Shown piece by piece: positions 36,903 to 48,519 of a DNA stretch of 64,000 bases. The stretch comes from Amaranthus tricolor. Lineage: Eukaryota > Streptophyta > Magnoliopsida > Caryophyllales > Amaranthaceae. Each line of letters starts with the position of its first letter. Position 1 is the stretch's first letter. Location of the stretch: the NCBI RefSeq assembly GCF_026212465.1, contig NC_080049.1, forward strand, positions 23,661,001-23,725,000, given 5' to 3'. Under the pieces are notes generated by a model. It did no database searches. It saw only the letters and a list, made by a program, of their open reading frames with translations, and was not told the DNA's origin. Made by a program: the position numbers and the translations under genes.

Positions 36903-37053
36903 ATGTAATGAAAAATTTATTATTTAATTTAATGGCTAAAATTACTAGATGGAGGAAAATAGGGAGATTTTTGAGATTTTATATTTTATTTTAAAGTAGG
37001 TATCAAAATATTAGCATAGGTAATAAAGAAAAGTAACAGAGAGGATCCTAACG

Positions 37054-38232
37054 TCTTGGGATGAATGATTCTTACGAGAATCTTTACTTATAAGATAGGA
37101 GACTTTTTCTTTAATAACTTTTTATGGGCTATGAATTTTAATCATTTTGGTTTTTATACATAACTATAATTGTAATTATATATAAAAAATGCAAATTCTT
37201 GTATGCAACTGTTCTACACATACTCGTTCTCGCACCAGTACAACGTATGCGATTGTCTCAAGAGAAAAACTGAAACAAAATTTTGTCACTTGTTAGTAAC
37301 GACAAACTAACTTTGTTTTAATTTTTTTGTTCCTTTTAACACTATGACATTATCTTTCTTTTGTTCGCATTTAGTAATACCTAACATACCTAACCTCAAA
37401 TTCAGACACAAAATGAGAATTAAAAATTCCCATAACTTATTTTAGAAGTTTTTTTATACTAAACTTATTCTTTTCAATTTTTCCATAATTATCCATTAAT
37501 TAATATACTTTCAAATTCCTCCCTCTCTCCCACTTGTCTGAACAACATAATTTTCATCCTTTTAATCTCTTCCCTTTTTTCTCTCCATTCGTTCAAATAT
37601 AATTGCACTGATGAAACAATTCTCCACACTCAGCAACAGAAGCACATAATACACATCCCATCAGAACAAGAAATCTTCCATCTCTAATAGCCAGCCATAT
37701 GCTACATAATAAATACATTAGCTTGTAGGCTTTATTAATGATGAACCTCCCATTTTAACCTCTTGCCAAACCTGCCAATGCTGAGCAATTTACATGCCAT
37801 CTATAATCTTTTTTTTTCTTTAAGTGTTGCATTTTCCCCATCCATTTTAAACGGAGGTATGCTAAAGCAAGGTCAATACTTGATCATACGAATGATTTCC
37901 AAAACAGCTAAACACAAATTGAATAAGCAAACTTATACAAGTACAAACATGATCATTGATCCTGAGACGTAATAACTTGAAAGCTACTCAAACTGAGTTA
38001 GCTGGACCTTAGACTCAACCTTGATCCTGTACTGTTCTTCCCTTTACACGTGCGTTTTCGCAATCGTAGCAATCAAGCCCTTGAGTACTACAGGTCATGT
38101 GAAGTAAAAGAATGTAAGTAGCGTCATGTATACAATATAAAACGCAAACCATAAATGGTACAATAGGTTTGAAAAATTCTTGACTGCCAATTTATGTATT
38201 TGATAGAATTCTTCAGGCAAAACAAAGGTGCA
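37054..38232. other. Spacer with a degenerate MULE-like end and the ARL2 3' UTR
   Basis: Segment 37270-37490 has TTGTTAGTAACGACAAAC and a later TTTAGTAATACC, plus a TTCCCATAACTTATTTTAGAAG-type end, distantly like the MULE family here. The part just below 38233 should be the 3' UTR of the minus-strand ARL2 gene. No other gene was recognised. Confidence 0.35.
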
Positions 38233-41200
38233 TCAGTCAAGCATATAAATCCTAGAGGCGATATCCTGAACCAACCAATCAAATCCCTCCAGCAGACCTT
38301 CTCCAGTGTATGCACTACAGCCCACAATTTCCCAGTGCCGTGTCTTGTCCATAGCTTCCAAGTTGAGTACCTAATTCATACCATGATAAAAAAAAAATCA
38401 TCAAAACATCATAAACCGAGGCGTGACAATTCTTCAGGTACAAATCTTAAAGTCTGCTGTGTATTTTATGAGCAGTAATAAAAGGGGGCAACAGCTTGTA
38501 TAATGGACTATAGGAGGATCAAAGCAGGGTATCACAGAGAGCTATTTTTCTTTTCCTCCCATTTTTGCTTTTCTTTGTAGCGTGGGATAGAGTAAGGACT
38601 AATAATCACCATACATCCCAAAATAGGGTTAAAAACAGTGTTTAATCAGCCAGCCAAATACATCAGATTGAATATATAAAGCAGCGGCCACATAAGCAAA
38701 CAATAAAATACGTTCGACAATCGACAGTTTCTCATCTTTTGAATGAATGGAACCTTACTTTGGCAACTTCAGCAGGAGAAAGAGCACTTTGAATATCCTG
38801 CTTATTGGCGAGTATCAACAAGGATGCTCCTGATAACCTCTGCGTAAAAAAACACAATCAAAACTTGTAAATCTAGAAACACAGCAAGCATTTTAACTTG
38901 CATCACAAGATAAAAATTGGTGGGGGAGGATACATCGTACACAAGAACTAACAATGCTCAAATTCGCTCAATAGTAAAAGAAACTAGAATATACCTCCAC
39001 TATATATTTAAAAGGCCCAAGAAGTGATCTTCATAAGGTATCATACAAAGAAAATTTTTGATACAGAATAACAAGTCAGGTAGAAAGAAAGAAAGGAACA
39101 TAGTCAAATTAACATGTTTCATGTTCACAAGCAGATTGGTGAATAAATAGAGTACTAATCTCATTGATTGTGACAATCTTGGTTTGCACCCTATGTTCCG
39201 TTTTCTAAGGCACCTCAAATTGGTGGCTTATACTCTGACTATGGGATGCAATTCAGATTCCGGAGATGCAATAGAATTTGAGAAATGAAGGCAAGAACAT
39301 GAAAGCAAAATTGCAGCTTTATTTAACCTTTATTCAACCGAAGTTGTTGTCAAGAAAAAAAAAACTAACACAAAAGGGATTACTAAACAGTGAGCCAGTG
39401 ATAGCGTCCACATAATTACACAAATCTTTCAACACAGGCATCCCACAGGAGCAAAAGCAGATTGCAAATCTGGTAGCCAATATATTATAAAACAGACAAA
39501 GTTAACAGTGTGATCAAAATATGCATAGCTAGGGAGAGCAAGATGGTTTAAAAATACGGAAAGTAATAAAAAAACTCAAGGGGTATCAACTTCCAGCGGA
39601 AGGCAAAAGCTAACCAAGAAAAAGACGTCATTTGCACCCAATCTACAAGTACAGTGGATCACTTACCAAGAACATTCATAGTTTAATCAAGCATGGTCAA
39701 CTGGGCTATGTTAGATGCAATACAACACAACAGTTTAACCAGCTGGGAATAAACTGAGTGATATGGTTCAGATTCACACACAATATAAGTCCTCAAGTTA
39801 CATAGCATCTTAAAGACCTTTTTTGATTTAATTTTTTTTTTTTTGGAGTGGGGGTAATTAAAGACTACTGTGCATTAAGTATAAGGAGCAATCCCAATAG
39901 CTAGCTATTTAGAATAAGAGACCTGTGTTGCAGGTTCTACGAGTCCGAGTACATGCAATTTTCAAGATTTATAAAGACAAAGATTTTTTGGTTTATCAGT
40001 TACTGCAGCACAGGATTACAAATCAGTGTGTGTGTGTGTGTAGGCGTGTGAAAGATCCCCACAGAATGTGCATGCATGTGCATTTTTAATGTGATGTGAA
40101 TGGATCTGACATCAAATTGAAAATGCATTACTTTCCACCGAAACGTAATATCATGATAATCCAATTTCAATCTTTAGAGGAATCAAATTTTCAGGACAGT
40201 GATTTTTAATATAGCACAAACACTTTTACTCGATCATACTGTTATGGACCAGCAGGATTGCCCAGAACTACAGAGAAGAAAAGAAATATAAAATGAAGGG
40301 AAGAGGGATAAGGCAGATTTTCGAGCAAGCTGCTAGATCCAAGGGTAAAGTGTTCTCTTATCATTAATAGGACCAACTCTTTTTTACATATTTATTTATA
40401 GCAATAATTCCCAACAAACTCACCCGATCTGTTAGGCTATTACAAAATATTTCTCTCTTACAAAATCCCTGATTTGCCCCTTGTAACAGAATAAAAAATA
40501 TTGTTGCCCATTTCAAGCTTTTGAATTGTTTTCAACATCCGTAACTGTAGAATTCTTTTTTCACCTACGATACACAATTAAACCCTTGTCATATTCTGTT
40601 GTAGGTATGACATCACATACACCTAGGAGTTTTACCTACGCACCTCCAAGATATCTTCTGACGGCACCATCAGAACAAAATCAGCTCACAGTTATGGTGG
40701 AAGACTCAATAACTCGCTTAGCTTGTTTGAGCTGCGAAACAGGGAGCACGGGATGAATGAGACTTTTAGGAAATTACAACTTGTAGGAAACTTTGGCAAT
40801 TTTCTGTATAACCTTGTAAGGAGTAAAGACCATAATATCTAGGTGATAGCTACATTTCATCAGTAAATCTGTTGATAAGCTTGTAACTCAAAAAATACAA
40901 GATCTCCTTCATTGAAAACAACTTCAATTGTGATCTGCATAATATTTCATTGTTTGCTATACTTTAACCAAATTAAACTGAAATTCATCCAACACCAGGT
41001 CATGCCCTTGCAAGAGTTGTGTAAGGCTGTCCACATCAATTTTACCATTACCAAATCGAACCAAGCAGGGTGGTGGTTTACCATACAAAGCCTGGAATGG
41101 AAGAGTTGTGATGTATTTTAGCAAAATTCTATCCAATGCACCCAATTCGACCATACTTTAGGGTTGACGAAGCACCAAAGATAAGTTTCTCGAGCTTTGT

Positions 41201-41964
41201 TGACAATTTCCGACTAGTGGTTTGAAAGCAGACTACACACCAGTTTAGTGCCATGGAGGCAAAGAGCTTCTTCTAAAAAATACAAAAAAACCTTTGTCTC
41301 TATCAAAAACAATTGTAGAAGGAAAGTCATGTAGGCACACAACCTCACGAGCAAACATAATTGCCACAAAGAGTCGTAATTGGGTGTTTGTTACAAAGAA
41401 AATGAGCATATCAGGTGAATAGATCGACCAATACTAAAAGAGTATCAAAACCATTAGACTTGGGCAAACCTTCTATGAATTCCATTAGTCTGATAAAAAG
41501 TTTTCTCACACATTCTTTCACATAATTGTTGATTTGGCTCCTCATTCCATCCCAAAACTGCTCGGACGCAACACATTAATATGTCTTTAATTCCCTAAAA
41601 TGCCCTCCAAGAAGAGAGTCATGATACTCTCTCAACAACACGAATAAATGGAGACAATCAAGCAAGCACATAATGTCCTTTGAAAAAACAATTTTCCATC
41701 GATTTAAGTAAAGCATGTTAGACCTTTTCCTGTTCAGTCAACGCCATCTTGATGCAACCCAAGTAAACATCGTTGTTCACCTCTTCTTGCAATATGGCTC
41801 AATCAATTCTGTTAGCACTTAGCAAGGCAGTTCAAACCCAGAAGAGTCTCGATGTGATTCCATAACTTCATTTGACGCACCCATATGATATATTAGCTCA
41901 AAATCAATCCCAATGAGCTTCATAACCCACCTTAGGTATTCAATTCCTACCTCTCGTTGTTCTA

Positions 41965-42037
<73 letters not shown>

Positions 42038-45000
42038 GCTTATTTTGACAATTTTATTATGAAACATCGCCCGATTGGTTAATATTTCCATTTGACAATT
42101 GCAAACACAATATCCATTAACTCACGCTCATATATAGATTTGGTCTTGGCTTGTGTCACGGCCTAAGTGACTAAAAAATAAGCAATGGGGTGTGAGTTTT
42201 GAACCAACACTACCCCTAACTCGTTGCCCATAACATCTGTCTCCATTACAAAGGGTTAGGTAACATCGGGTAATGCCATAACCAACACTTCAATCACACT
42301 TCAGTCTCCATTACAAAGAGTTCAAAAGCTATAGTAGCAGCACGGGACCACCCGAAAGAATCCTTTTAAAGTTGGATAGTCAAACGTTGAGCAATTGAAC
42401 TTGCGAATTATAAAATAATACCCCGTTAAACCTAAAAATCCTCTTAACTCCTTGAGATTTTTATGAATAGTCCAGAATAAAATGGCGTCAATTTTTGCAG
42501 TATCAACGACTACTCCCGTAAACAGAAATAGCCTGGCCTAAATAAGTAACCTCCATGACTCCAAAGTCATATTTCTTCCAATTAGTACCCAACATACTCT
42601 CAGACAAGGTTTGCGATACAATTGCTACATGTGTATTATGCTCATGTATACTCTTACCATGAATAAAAATATCATCATAAAACACAAGCACAAATTTGTA
42701 GACAAAAGCCTTGTATACCTCATTCATGAGGGATTGAAAAGTAATTGAAGTGTTTGTAAGACCGAAAGACATCACAAGAAATTCATAGCGTCCTTCGTGT
42801 ATACAAAAGGTTGTTTAAGAAACATCTGTAGCTTGCATCTGAAATCAGTCGTATCTATATTTAAGATCTTGCTTAGGAAAAATGGTGGTGTCGTGCAACT
42901 CATCTAACAGCTCATCAACACCTACTTATCCAGCACAGTTACTTTGTCAAGAGCTCTATAATTCACACAAAAATGCCACAAGCCATCTTCTTTTTAACCA
43001 GAATGAGAACCTGGAAAAAGGATTATTGGAGGGATACATCATTCCTACCTTAAGCATATTTTGGACCATCCTCTCAATTTCTTTTGTTTGAATGTGAGGA
43101 TAGCGATACGGGCGCAAAGTGCCACACACTCACATGATTTAAGCCATCTTTCAACTGAATGAAATAAACATGGCTTCTTGGAGGAGGTAAACTACTAATT
43201 TCTTGAAATAAATCCTGATAGTGAATCATGGTATCCTCCAAGAACTTAGGCACTTTCAATTCTATTTGTTCCCCCAATAATCTCTTGCATTCAATTAACA
43301 CATCATTACCTTCATAGATTGTTTTTGCCAATTTGTTGTAACGGAAAAACGGCTTCCAAGGTTAACCACTGGATGCATAAAATGACATTTGTTCCTCTAA
43401 GAGCCAAAGAGAAAAACGCAATAATTTCTATGTCGTCTAGAGGTTTACCCCCTTACATTCACCTAGACCAACTACTTCTTTGATTCCTAAAGTCGCACCA
43501 AATTTATGATAATTGGAATATTGTATCCCTGATTCTTCCACAAACTGAGATGCAATGAAGTTATTAGTGGCTCCATAATCAATCATCACTATTAACAATA
43601 TCTCTGCTATTTCACCCACTAATTTCAAGGTGCAAAATCATATTAGTCCTACTACAGAATATAATGAAATTCCGACCAAGGTAACCTTATCCTCTTCCAT
43701 ATTCTAAACCTTATTACCCTCCTCAACTACTTCTTCTAGATTTTCGTCCTCTACGACCAAAAGAATACTCAACTCCTTATTGATGCAATTATGGTTCAAT
43801 AACCATTTCCCGTAACACCAAAAGCACAACACATGTGCTCCCTTATCTCTCATTTCAATTTCTGTCAACTTCTTCATTCTTTCTCCATGTTTAAAAATGG
43901 AAGAAGCGTTTTTTGTTTGGGTTTCGAGTAGGTATGTTTATGTAAAGTTATTTGTGTTTTATTAAAAAGGTTTTGATATTTTCTTGGGTAGAATTTTGTT
44001 TGGAAAAAATGGTTTAGGAACATAATGGCCCAATACAATTATTCTCCCACCTCATGTAGGTTTAAGACCTAATTTTCTAGTTTATTCGATTAACTCATTT
44101 CATGGCTTATTCCAAAGAAATTGGATCCAAGTTAGTTTTTTCTTGATTTCTTCATTCAAGCGATTAACAAAAGCCCCAAAAGAATATCCTTAGAGATCCT
44201 CTCTAATGGTGAAACCTTTTCCACAAAATCCCTCCAATTATCAGACACGCTCCCATCTTGTTTTAGTGCTAACCACTGCTCACACAATCTAGCTTATTTA
44301 TCCCCATAATTCATGGAGAAGTGTTAGATGTGCTCAAAAAATTCCTCGGTAAGTTTTCTTGAATTTTCACCTCTCATTCTAACAAGTTTGCCAAAGTTTT
44401 CTCCAATGTAGCTTGACCTTCCTCTAGCTCTGAATTGTTTCTTCTTCATTTTTCCTTCTAACACAAAGAATTCAAAATGAATGTTTCTAACATTGCTCAA
44501 TTCTTATTCCAATTGCTCAATAAGTTGAAGTTTCGTATAGTTTCCCAATGATCTTTATTGCTTTGGACCATCAGGATTGCCCAAAACTACAGAAAAGAAA
44601 ATAAAGATAAAACCAAGAGAAGGGGATAAGGCAGATTTTCTAGCAAGTTGCTAGCTCTAAGGGTAAAGTTTTCTCTTATCGTTCATATAACCAAACCTTT
44701 GTTACATCAGACATTTATAGCAATAATTCCTAACAAACTCACATGGTTGTCACAAAAAATTCCCCGCGACAAAATCCCTGATTTGTCCCTTGTAACCACA
44801 CTGCAAAAGAAATCACATTTAGGCGTAAAAAAGAAAGCAATAATTTCTCACGTTGTAAAGGTGTAAAAAAATCACATTTTAGGTCATAGCAATGGACATA
44901 TCATGCTTCGATCAACATTTAGGCGTGACGATAATTGCATCACTCTTATTACTGCATCAACATTTCATTACCGCGATCACAACCGTTACCTTCTATGACA

Positions 45001-45936
45001 CGAGTATAAGATCATACGATTCAACAATCCGATCCTACAAGGGTAGCCTCAATCGTAAAATAAAATATATTATGTGCAAACTATTACATACATATAAATA
45101 TATCGTCAAACAAAATATATGAAGTCAAATTTTACACCTCAAAACTTTAAAAATGAACTAATAGAAGAAATATGAGTGATAACTAAGTATCCTATGACAT
45201 ATTAAACAAATTTGTAGAATCTTATGATACTACGATCTGTATCTACCAATTTTGATTTCACCTCCTTTACAATTCTAGGTAGGATCCTCATTCTAACAAC
45301 GTTGCATGCATATATTCAGCTTATACATTTACCAAATACTAGCAGCACAATTCAAAGGAATAAGAATGAAAACAAAATTTACAAACTGTTAAAAACAATA
45401 AGGTTAGATGATCAAAAAACCTCTTCTTTGAGAAGATTATGCAACTCATCCCTGCAATCATCCAATCGTCTAATGTCAGAACTGTCAACAACCCAGATCA
45501 ATCCATCAGTCTGCTCAAAATAGTTTCTCCAGTAAGCCCTAATTGTTTTTTGGCCACCCACATCCCATATATTCAGAGTATACCTAAAACAATTGTAGCG
45601 GACACTTTAACAATCTGTTTTGAAAATAAAATGGAGTATTGTAGTACTGTAGTAGGAAGAATAAGGAAATAGGAGTACTTTTGATAGGAAATGGTTTTGA
45701 TGTTGAATCCCAAGGTAGGACTAATAACGCTAGTATCTTCTCCATTGATTTTGAGAACGATGGTGGTTTTTCCGGAATTATCGAGCCCCCTGCAAATGTC
45801 AAATTAAATTCAATTAATTAGCAAACATTTTCCAGTTGCAATTAGAATCGAATTATAGAAGAGATTCTTACACCATGAGAATTCGCATTTCTCTCTCTTT
45901 CCTCTTGATTTTGCGAATGATACTCAGAAGCCCCAT
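38233..45936 (-). CDS. ARL2: ADP-ribosylation-factor-like GTPase ARL2 (TITAN5/HALLIMASCH type)
   Basis: Exons in transcript order: 45936-45872, 45789-45679, 45583-45421, 38839-38759, 38370-38233. They join in phase with GT-AG to 185 codons plus stop, the standard ARL2 length. GTP-binding motifs: P-loop GLDNSGKT at residues 23-30, switch-1 Thr47 in SPTLGF, DVGGQ at 66-70 with the catalytic Gln70, NKQD at 125-128, and a CSA-type motif near the end. The N-terminus [14 protein letters not shown] forms the amphipathic helix. ARL2 works with tubulin-folding cofactors in alpha/beta-tubulin assembly; loss in Arabidopsis gives the titan endosperm and embryo phenotype. Intron 3 is 6.6 kb because of a Ty3 insertion. 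No coding lesion. Confidence 0.97.
40240..40488 (-). repeat. 3' LTR of the Ty3 element
   Basis: 249 bp, TGTTATGG...CTTGTAACA on the plus strand. It is the downstream LTR relative to the minus-strand element. Confidence 0.8.
41967..42034. repeat. (AT)n microsatellite, about 34 units
   Basis: Uninterrupted AT alternation inside the dead Ty3 element, splitting its RNase H region. It makes an artificial Ile-Tyr run in one frame. Confidence 0.98.
42503..42775 (-). pseudogene. Ty3 reverse transcriptase remnant
   Basis: A 90-codon frame with [17 protein letters not shown] and [19 protein letters not shown], the latter carrying the YDD catalytic pair (expected YxDD/YFDDIL-type). It then continues into the [11 protein letters not shown] and VTYLGQAIS region. 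It is flanked by frameshifts and lacks the N-terminal half in frame. Confidence 0.85.
43437..43628 (-). pseudogene. Ty3 aspartic protease remnant
   Basis: A 63-codon frame with [19 protein letters not shown]. The active-site triad, normally D-S/T-G, reads D-Y-G here, so it would be inactive. It lies between the gag zinc knuckle and the RT, as expected in Ty3 elements. Confidence 0.8.
44559..44798 (-). repeat. 5' LTR of the Ty3 element
   Basis: About 240 bp, matching 40240-40488 with many substitutions and small indels. The adjoining primer-binding site is not recognisable. Confidence 0.8.
44805..45000 (-). repeat. Dispersed repeat with GCGGTAACG-type ends, copy 3
   Basis: It shows CACGTTGTAAAGGTGTAA, CGTGACGATAATTGCATCAC, TACTGCATCAACATTTC and ACCGCGATCACAACCGTTACC, in the same orientation as the copy at 26110. 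It directly abuts the 5' LTR of the Ty3 element. Confidence 0.55.
45000..45303 (-). repeat. Dispersed repeat with GATCGTAGGATC-type ends, copy 2
   Basis: Its reverse complement aligns with 17026-17490 through GTTGTTAGAATGAGGATCCTACC, CAGATCGTAGTATC and GAGGTGTAAAATTTGACTTCAT. Non-coding, in ARL2 intron 3, abutting another repeat. Confidence 0.55.
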
Positions 45937-47289
45937 TCCTTCAATTCCAAAGTTTGGAGAATGGAGGGAAAACTCAAGTTTTTAGAAATAGATTGTCGAT
46001 TAACGCTTGAAATAATCGCTAACTGATCTTTGTGTCCCACGAAAGTTGTCATTGTAAAAAATAATTGATGTTGTGTTCGATTCATTTATAAATAAATTTA
46101 TCAATTAATTATTTTTAAATAAATTTACATATTTGATATTTGGTATAATATTGAAAAATATTTATCTATTATTTATTCTAATTATTTAATGACAAAGAAA
46201 TATAGATAATAGGGGGATTAATTTTAAACAATGGATTTATTTTAAAATAAATAATATTTTAAACAAAAGTTAATTTATTAACAATTTCTCTTTTATTTAT
46301 GGTTCACACTCCTTTTTTATTTTAGTTTATCCTAATAAATTTGTCTTATTTTTATTTTTTTATATAGATCTACTCTACTACTTTCATTCTCTATATTATT
46401 TCTCTTCTTTTTAATTACCCTAATACTCTAAGCTACTATACTCAATTCTTAGTCTTCAGACAAAAAGAATGAAACTATTTGGCTAGATAAAAGAATATAT
46501 GTTTTCCACATTAATAACTACAATGTTTGAACAATCTTACAAAATACTACTCCTTTCGTCTCAAAGAGAGTGAATTAAAGAACACGGGGCGATTTTAACA
46601 AATTATATGACATATTGTTTTGAAGCTTGTGCAACACATGGAATTTTAAATAGAGACATTTTAAATAAAACATCCGATGTTGTTTAATTAGAAGCCTGTG
46701 CAGTACTCTAAGCTTCTACACTCAATTCTATTGTTGGTCGTGATTTTCACTTTTTTTTAATTCTCATACGCATATTTAACTTTTTTTTAATTTCATTCAC
46801 ATATTTCTCTCGTTTTTCATATAATACTACTTTACCCACTTTTCTTAACTTTCCCATCCATTGTCAGTAGGGCAATTATATATGATAGAGAGTGGTACCA
46901 AGTGATTCATATCATGTTTTTGTCCATGCTTAAGGACATACAAAATTAAATATCATTCATCATTATCATACCTGGTGTATTCCATTCATAAAATCTATGA
47001 TTAGGGTTTAAAAAGGATTGAAGATGACAACTCATATCCATAACAGAGGATGTGACCAAAGAATCTTTCAGCTCGAATCAAATAGAAAGATTTCTGCAAC
47101 GAAAAAGAATAATTGATGTTGAACCCGCAACAAGTAGACCCATTAGCAAAAATGAAATAAATAACCAGATAAATAAAAATATGAGTAAGCAAGTGATCAT
47201 GTAAGTAAGCAAATAACAAGAACACAACGGGGTAAGTGAAAATAAAGTATCAGTATTCTAACTAATAAATTATGTGCCTCTAACTATAC
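45937..47289. other. ARL2 upstream region and AT-rich intergenic spacer
   Basis: The ARL2 promoter should lie just above 45937. No clear TATA or other element stands out in the AT-rich background. Near 46552-46575 a Stowaway-like terminus (TACTCCTTTCGTCTC) appears without a confident partner. The 74-codon minus frame at 47001-47225 is unrecognised. Confidence 0.35.
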
Positions 47290-47890
47290 ATATCCTTAGT
47301 CAAGTCTTCAGAGAGGTGTAACTCAAGCAAGTCACTTTTGATTTGTTCCTCTCACGTTCTCCTATAAATTTACCTCAACATTCGTGTTCCTTCAACTTTC
47401 ATCTTATGTGCAAAAAACTTCTTTACGGCCCAACATATAGTCCCATACAACATGTCTGATTGCAACTCGGTAAAATTTACTTTTTAATCTAATTGGAAAC
47501 TTCTTATCACAAAGCACTTTGGTGGCCACTTGCCACTTGAGTCATTCTGCTCATATTTGATGAGATACATCTCCATCAATCTCCTCATTACTCTGAATTA
47601 CCGGCTTTAAATACTTGAACTTGGTCGTACGTACAATAACATATTCACCAATGGTTACCCCTAGCTCACCTATCTGCTCAGTCCCACAAAAATTACATTG
47701 CAAATATTATGTCTATATACGTTTTATAAGCAATTCTTTATCTTCTACTATTGCCCTCTACCCTTCCAACTTAGTATTAACTTCCTCGCTAGTTTCTCCT
47801 ACCAACACAATATCATCAGCGAATAACGTGCACCATTATACATTCTCCTAGATAAATTTAGAAATCTCGTGACCATAAAAATGAAAGGAC
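47290..47890 (-). mobile_element. RTE-type LINE fragment (C-terminal RT), degenerate
   Basis: The minus strand near 47830-47770 reads FADDIVLVGETSEEVNTKLE, the conserved RT block with the FADD catalytic pair. It continues with a [21 protein letters not shown] thumb and a broken MLR motif near 47370. Stops and shifts interrupt the frame. It is the same family type as 26480-27290 and 62325-63270. Confidence 0.75.
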
Positions 47891-47929
47891 TTAGTGTCAG
47901 TCTCTAATGTAGGCCCACTTTAACGAGAA

Positions 47930-48235
47930 TAGACTGTTATCCCAACATTTGTAGGACAAAAAGGTAAAAATAATATTTGTTCACTGTTGATAACATCAAA
48001 CATACTATTTGTTTTTTTATTCCTTCAACCGTTATGATATTGCCTTTTTTTGTTCGCTATTTCACTTTAGTAACAACGAACAAAGTCGTGGTAATATTTT
48101 TTTCTCTTATTTGTTATTAGTAACAACGAACAAACCCTAACCTTAGGCATCAAACTTAGAGATTTTAAATTTTCACGAATCATATTTTGGGAATTAAAAA
48201 AATTTTATTCCATTTTTCACAATGCTGTTAGCACA
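47930..48235. repeat. Distant MULE-like inverted-end element
   Basis: It contains TTAGTAACAACGAACAAAG, then TTATTAGTAACAACGAACAAAC, and a terminal CACGAATCATATTTTGGGAATTAAAA that parallels the TIRs of the two MULE copies (CACGAAGCTTATTTTGGGAATTAAG). The boundaries and TSD are unclear, so it is likely an old relative of that family. Confidence 0.4.
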
Positions 48236-48519
48236 AAACAATCACCAACACATAAAAAAGTAAAGGTAAAACTAAAAAAAGCCTACAATATTTACCATGG
48301 TAAATACAATTTATTTCGTCTTCAAAAAAAATAACAATAATAAAATTAATGCAATCCGTTTACTAAAATGGAGACTTAAATACTAGTGCAACATTTTCTG
48401 AAACAAAATTGCAAGCCACAACAGCAAGTGCGGCAGTAATATACCATACTAAACCTTTATCCTATAAATTAGAACCCCGAGTTATATCCAATAAGGTGAT
48501 CTAAATTAGGGGGATGTCC

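Larger units (their letters stand above)
33003..37053. repeat. Outer inverted pair GTTAGGATCCTCTC around the nested cluster
   Basis: AGTTAGGATCCTCTC (near 33004-33018, continued at 36334 as TATTAC) reappears inverted as GTAACAGAGAGGATCCTAAC at about 37033-37053. With MULE copy 2 and the 562 bp MITE removed, this would leave a small element of roughly 170-180 bp with termini of about 20 bp. This suggests that copy 2 landed in the end of an older MITE. No TSD was identified. Confidence 0.45.
40240..44798 (-). mobile_element. Degenerate Ty3/gypsy LTR retrotransposon in ARL2 intron 3
   Basis: LTR-like direct repeats at 40240-40488 and 44559-44798 share AGGATTGCCCA, GGATAAGGCAGATTTT, AAGGGTAAAGT, TATAGCAATAATTCC and AAAATCCCTGATTTG but are clearly diverged. 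Between them, minus-strand order is gag zinc knuckle ([14 protein letters not shown], near 43830), protease ([11 protein letters not shown], near 43590), reverse transcriptase ([12 protein letters not shown], near 42670), RNase H end ([10 protein letters not shown], near 41880) and integrase C-terminus ([11 protein letters not shown], near 41090). Protease before RT and integrase after it is the Ty3 order. The frames are broken throughout. It has the same sense as ARL2. Confidence 0.9.

Noticed and set aside
32228..37053. Transposon domestication of MULE copy 2 as a host gene
   Set aside because: The transposase has several frameshifts and stops, lost the catalytic Glu region, and is bounded by intact TIRs and TSDs, so it is a dead element rather than a FAR1/MUSTANG-like domesticated gene.
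40240..44798. Integrated pararetrovirus (caulimovirid)
   Set aside because: The zinc knuckle, protease, RT, RNase H and integrase order with LTR-like ends fits a Ty3 retrotransposon. No movement-protein region is seen.
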